NCBI GenBank assembly: GCA_021155195.1
Contig: JAJNPV010000043.1
Coordinates: 1 to 7,060 of the forward strand
DNA: 7,060 nucleotides
Source: Ohtaekwangia sp.
GTDB taxonomy: Bacteria; Bacteroidota; Bacteroidia; Cytophagales; Cyclobacteriaceae
Reading direction: 5' to 3'
The translations under genes were made by a program, and so were the position numbers. The notes under the pieces were generated by a model. That model saw only the letters and a list, made by a program, of their open reading frames with translations. It searched no databases and was not told where the DNA came from. Below, one piece after another: positions 5,156-7,060 of the stretch (position 1 is its first letter; every line of letters begins with the position of its first letter).

Positions 5156-6676
5156 ATGGCCCCAACAATGAATAGTACTCTGATCTATTCAACAACAACA
5201 ACAACAACAACAACAACAAATGTATTGTATGGATGCTCAGCTCTGACTGCAATGAAAGGCAACCTTACAACTGGTGGACAATATTTGGGTATTATTTTTC
5301 CTACTTTTTCATTGCTTTCTCGAGGAACGGTCTTGTTAGAATCTAGTACGAAAGATTGTTTTGAATCAGTGAAAAATATGCCCTACGACCCTCAAACTAC
5401 TTGTTACCTCAACTTGGCACAAAACTGCGAAAATTCAATTTATTGGTATCCTTACAAATTTTCTGGAAAGCTCCGAAGGCACTACAGAAAGTTACTCAAA
5501 AGAAAACCAAAGGAGACGCCAACAATCCAACAAGCCATCCAAAGGGAGATCTGGAGAATCAAAGCCTTTAGAAAACGAAGCTCCTTTCCAATTGGCCTAT
5601 TTCCTATTCAATTAGTTTTACAAGGTATCCTAATTACGTCGACGTTCATTTCCGATTATTGGCCTTCCTCAAACGCTATTACCAGCCATGATACCTCATC
5701 TTCGTCTACCTCGCGAAGTCCTTCCCCAATCAAAGAATTTAAATTACCTGTTACCTTGGTCTCCGACAATGTGGTTCCTTCCAATATCCAGATCTTTGCC
5801 AAATTCCAAGATACTAATGGCCGACCATGTACCAAAACTACTATGATTAGAAATAATAGTAATTTAATTGATCTTCGCTCTTCTATTCAACTTATTTTTC
5901 CTCAACTCAATGACGCCGACTATTACCTTACGCTCAATGGCAAAATACTCAACGACCAATCATTATTGTCCTTCCAAGATTTAGCCTTTAAAACTATTGA
6001 AATCCAATTACGCCTAAGAGGAGGGATGATGCAACCTGAAGATATTAATATATTTATGCAAATGATGAAAGATTTAACAAAACGATTAGATCAAAGTCTG
6101 GCCCTCAATGAGAACCTACAACAACGAATCGAGAAATTAGAAGAATCGAAGAAAATAGAAAAAGAAATAGATGATGAGCTAGATACCTCCGACGCTGATG
6201 ATCCTTTTACCACACCAACGCGTACCAAAGCTCCTTCCTTCAAAGTTGATGATGTCCAACGTACTCCGTTCCTGAAAAGATCGAAAAATATGTCTGGCAA
6301 GCCTAATGAGATTAACCCTACATCTGCCGGTACTCTTTCTTCTACTACTACCACCACATCTACCGACACCTCGTCTTCAACACATACATCTGCCGATACT
6401 CCTTCTTCAACTATTTCCAAGAAAAACAGAGGATTCAAACCTGTTACCAACGCCGATCTAAAAGTCTATCAAGTGGGACACTCTTGGGAAGCCTGGTATC
6501 GCCGATTCCAATTTGTAGCCAATTCTTGTTCCTGGTCAGATGGAGAAAAAGTCGCCACCCTATGCCACTTTATGCCTGAAGAGATTAAAGAATTTTTAGA
6601 GAATCTATCTGCCGAATCGTTCAAAAATTGTGAATCGCTCAGCAAAATTTTTAGAAGATTTGTTCGACCTCTATGA
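5156..6676 (+). CDS. gag: Gag precursor with N-terminal ubiquitin-like domain (downstream copy; frame broken at 3' end)
   Basis: I choose ATG 5156 as start because it is the first ATG after the proposed LTR end, with G at +4; ATG 5168, with A at -3, is equally plausible. The frame is also open upstream to ATG 5084, which would add a signal-peptide-like leader. From 5156 there are 506 residues. Residues 12-21 are a Thr run. About residues 22-210 are unrecognised: four Cys, a strongly basic stretch, and a hydrophobic segment near 5587-5657. Residues 211-290 are a ubiquitin-like domain ending LRLRGG. Met-Met at 6026 begins a coiled-coil-like segment, then an acidic and Ser/Thr-rich linker, then from about 6440 a retrotransposon capsid domain (EAWYRRFQF motif region). 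The TGA at 6674-6676 is premature: the capsid continues one base on, in the frame from 6654. Likely role: a structural protein of the virus-like particle, released from its leader by a host deubiquitinase (inferred). Confidence 0.75.
   Translation: MAPTMNSTLIYSTTTTTTTTTNVLYGCSALTAMKGNLTTGGQYLGIIFPTFSLLSRGTVLLESSTKDCFESVKNMPYDPQTTCYLNLAQNCENSIYWYPYKFSGKLRRHYRKLLKRKPKETPTIQQAIQREIWRIKAFRKRSSFPIGLFPIQLVLQGILITSTFISDYWPSSNAITSHDTSSSSTSRSPSPIKEFKLPVTLVSDNVVPSNIQIFAKFQDTNGRPCTKTTMIRNNSNLIDLRSSIQLIFPQLNDADYYLTLNGKILNDQSLLSFQDLAFKTIEIQLRLRGGMMQPEDINIFMQMMKDLTKRLDQSLALNENLQQRIEKLEESKKIEKEIDDELDTSDADDPFTTPTRTKAPSFKVDDVQRTPFLKRSKNMSGKPNEINPTSAGTLSSTTTTTSTDTSSSTHTSADTPSSTISKKNRGFKPVTNADLKVYQVGHSWEAWYRRFQFVANSCSWSDGEKVATLCHFMPEEIKEFLENLSAESFKNCESLSKIFRRFVRPL
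5191..5219 (+). repeat. (AAC)n microsatellite encoding a Thr run
   Basis: About ten AAC/ACA units in a row encode nine consecutive Thr near the proposed Gag N-terminus. A slippage-prone tract of this kind suggests this part of the precursor is under weak length constraint. Confidence 0.9.
5786..6025 (+). other. Ubiquitin-like domain with C-terminal LRLRGG, followed by Met
   Basis: Eighty codons follow the ubiquitin pattern from end to end. IQIFAKF at the start matches ubiquitin's first beta strand (MQIFVKT). YLTLNGKIL matches RLIFAGKQL, with the Lys48 equivalent kept but the Ile44 equivalent replaced by Thr. A Leu-rich SLLSFQDL follows where ubiquitin has TLSDYNI, then TIEIQ and an exact LRLRGG. 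The next codons are ATG ATG (6026-6031). Known deubiquitinases cut after this Gly-Gly in linear fusions. The domain lies between the unrecognised leader and Gag proper. A module that is not cleaved, or one that conjugates to targets, are alternatives. Confidence 0.85.
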
Positions 6677-7060
6677 GAAGACTGAAGAAGAAAGAGAAAA
6701 AGATTTCTTGAATATTACCTGCAAGCCCAGAGAAAATGTTGCCACCTACTACCTCAGATTCAGAAATCTAGCAACGTTAGCAAAAGAAACAAGAGATGAC
6801 AAATTGATGAAATATTTTGCCAATTCGATCAGACCACTCCAGCTACACCAGAAAGTAATGGAAAAGATGTGTAAATGTTCCACACTCGCTGAAGTATATC
6901 AACTAGCTCTTCTTGAAGAAAAAGAACTAGCTCGCCTACGTAAGTTAAGAAAGGAAGAGAATGAAAAGAAAGGTGTACGAAAGATTTTAATAGATAAAAA
7001 CGACAAAACAACAACAAATAATAATAATCGAAATAATAAAGATAATAATAATCAAACACC
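6654..7060 (+). pseudogene. gag: Gag capsid C-terminal part and linker in shifted frame (3'-partial)
   Basis: After the T5 run at 6648-6652 the capsid continues in the next frame without a stop to the window end. It reads EDLFDLYEKTEEE, then a helical capsid C-terminal region (TYYLRFRNLA and SIRPLQLHQKV), then a basic KARL-like helix and the Asn tract. Removing one T (T5 to T4) joins both halves smoothly as SKI-L-EDLF. From 6945 the peptide is the same as that encoded from base 1 in the upstream copy, confirming this is the true gag frame. Either this copy is a frameshifted pseudogene, or the extra T is a homopolymer sequencing error. Confidence 0.85.
6945..7060 (+). repeat. Direct repeat, copy B (matches 1-200)
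   Basis: This is the second copy of the gag segment at the window start, lacking 84 bp of the AAT-codon tract and differing at two bases. It ends at the base corresponding to position 200. Confidence 0.95.

Larger units (their letters stand above)
4632..7060 (+). mobile_element. Ty3/gypsy LTR retrotransposon, downstream copy (3'-truncated by window)
   Basis: From the LTR onward the sequence reads as the 5' part of a second element: LTR-like region, leader, Gag precursor with a ubiquitin-like domain, capsid, and the start of the Asn-codon tract. Its last 116 bases match the first 200 of the window apart from two substitutions and a net 84-bp contraction, so it is a close but distinct copy. 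Its gag is disrupted at 6648-6652. Both copies appear to share one LTR, as expected for LTR-LTR recombination, a one-LTR circle, or an assembly collapse of LTRs. Confidence 0.75.

Noticed and set aside
6091..6450. Minus-strand ORF of 119 codons opposite the Gag linker
   Set aside because: It is the complement of the Ser/Thr- and Asp/Glu-rich linker, giving a low-complexity Val/Ser/Glu protein; an antisense shadow.
6648..6652. Programmed frameshift site in the capsid
   Set aside because: A shift inside the capsid fold would serve no clear purpose, and a one-T length change in a homopolymer explains it more simply.
6940..6945. GTAAGT splice donor consensus near the end of the window
   Set aside because: The gag frame continues through it and through the matching sequence at the window start, so splicing there would remove the nucleocapsid region; likely chance.

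Overview
The window holds a Ty3/gypsy-type (Metaviridae) LTR retrotransposon in an unusual register. It starts inside the gag of one copy, runs through that copy's gag end and complete pol, crosses a single LTR-like control region, and enters the gag of a second copy. It ends in the same Asn-codon tract where it began: bases 6945-7060 repeat bases 1-200, a period of 6,944 bp. This is a eukaryotic genome. The moderate AT-richness, Asn/Thr/Ser homopolymer tracts and element type would suit an early-diverging fungus or a protist, but no host gene is present to decide.

Layout: 1-471, Gag C-terminus with an Asn/Arg-rich tract and an extended zinc knuckle. 441-497, a textbook -1 frameshift signal (slippery T TTA AAA, 8-nt spacer, perfect 7-bp stem). 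447-4565, Pol with protease, reverse transcriptase, RNase H, integrase, GPY/F module and a Tudor-like C-terminal domain. 4556-4664, nested inverted repeats around the polypurine tract. 4632 to about 5140, the putative LTR with E-box, TATA box and AATAAA signals. From about 5156, the second copy's Gag precursor: an unrecognised N-terminal region with a hydrophobic segment, then a ubiquitin-like domain ending exactly LRLRGG followed by Met-Met, then coiled coil, Ser/Thr-rich linker and capsid. The capsid reading frame is broken at a T5 run (6648-6652) and continues one base on to the window end.

The most notable feature is the ubiquitin-like domain in the Gag precursor. Its C-terminal diglycine is placed so that a host deubiquitinase could release Gag with its own Met N-terminus, the strategy used by ubiquitin-ribosomal protein fusions. 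With the Tudor-like domain on Pol, the element carries host-type modules at both ends of its coding capacity: one that could use the host ubiquitin machinery, and one that could read chromatin marks for integration.

Limits: only one LTR is visible, so its 3' boundary, the primer-binding site and the Gag start are inferred. An internal-LTR-internal path is also what an assembler produces when both LTRs of multicopy elements collapse, so the tandem layout needs read-level support.
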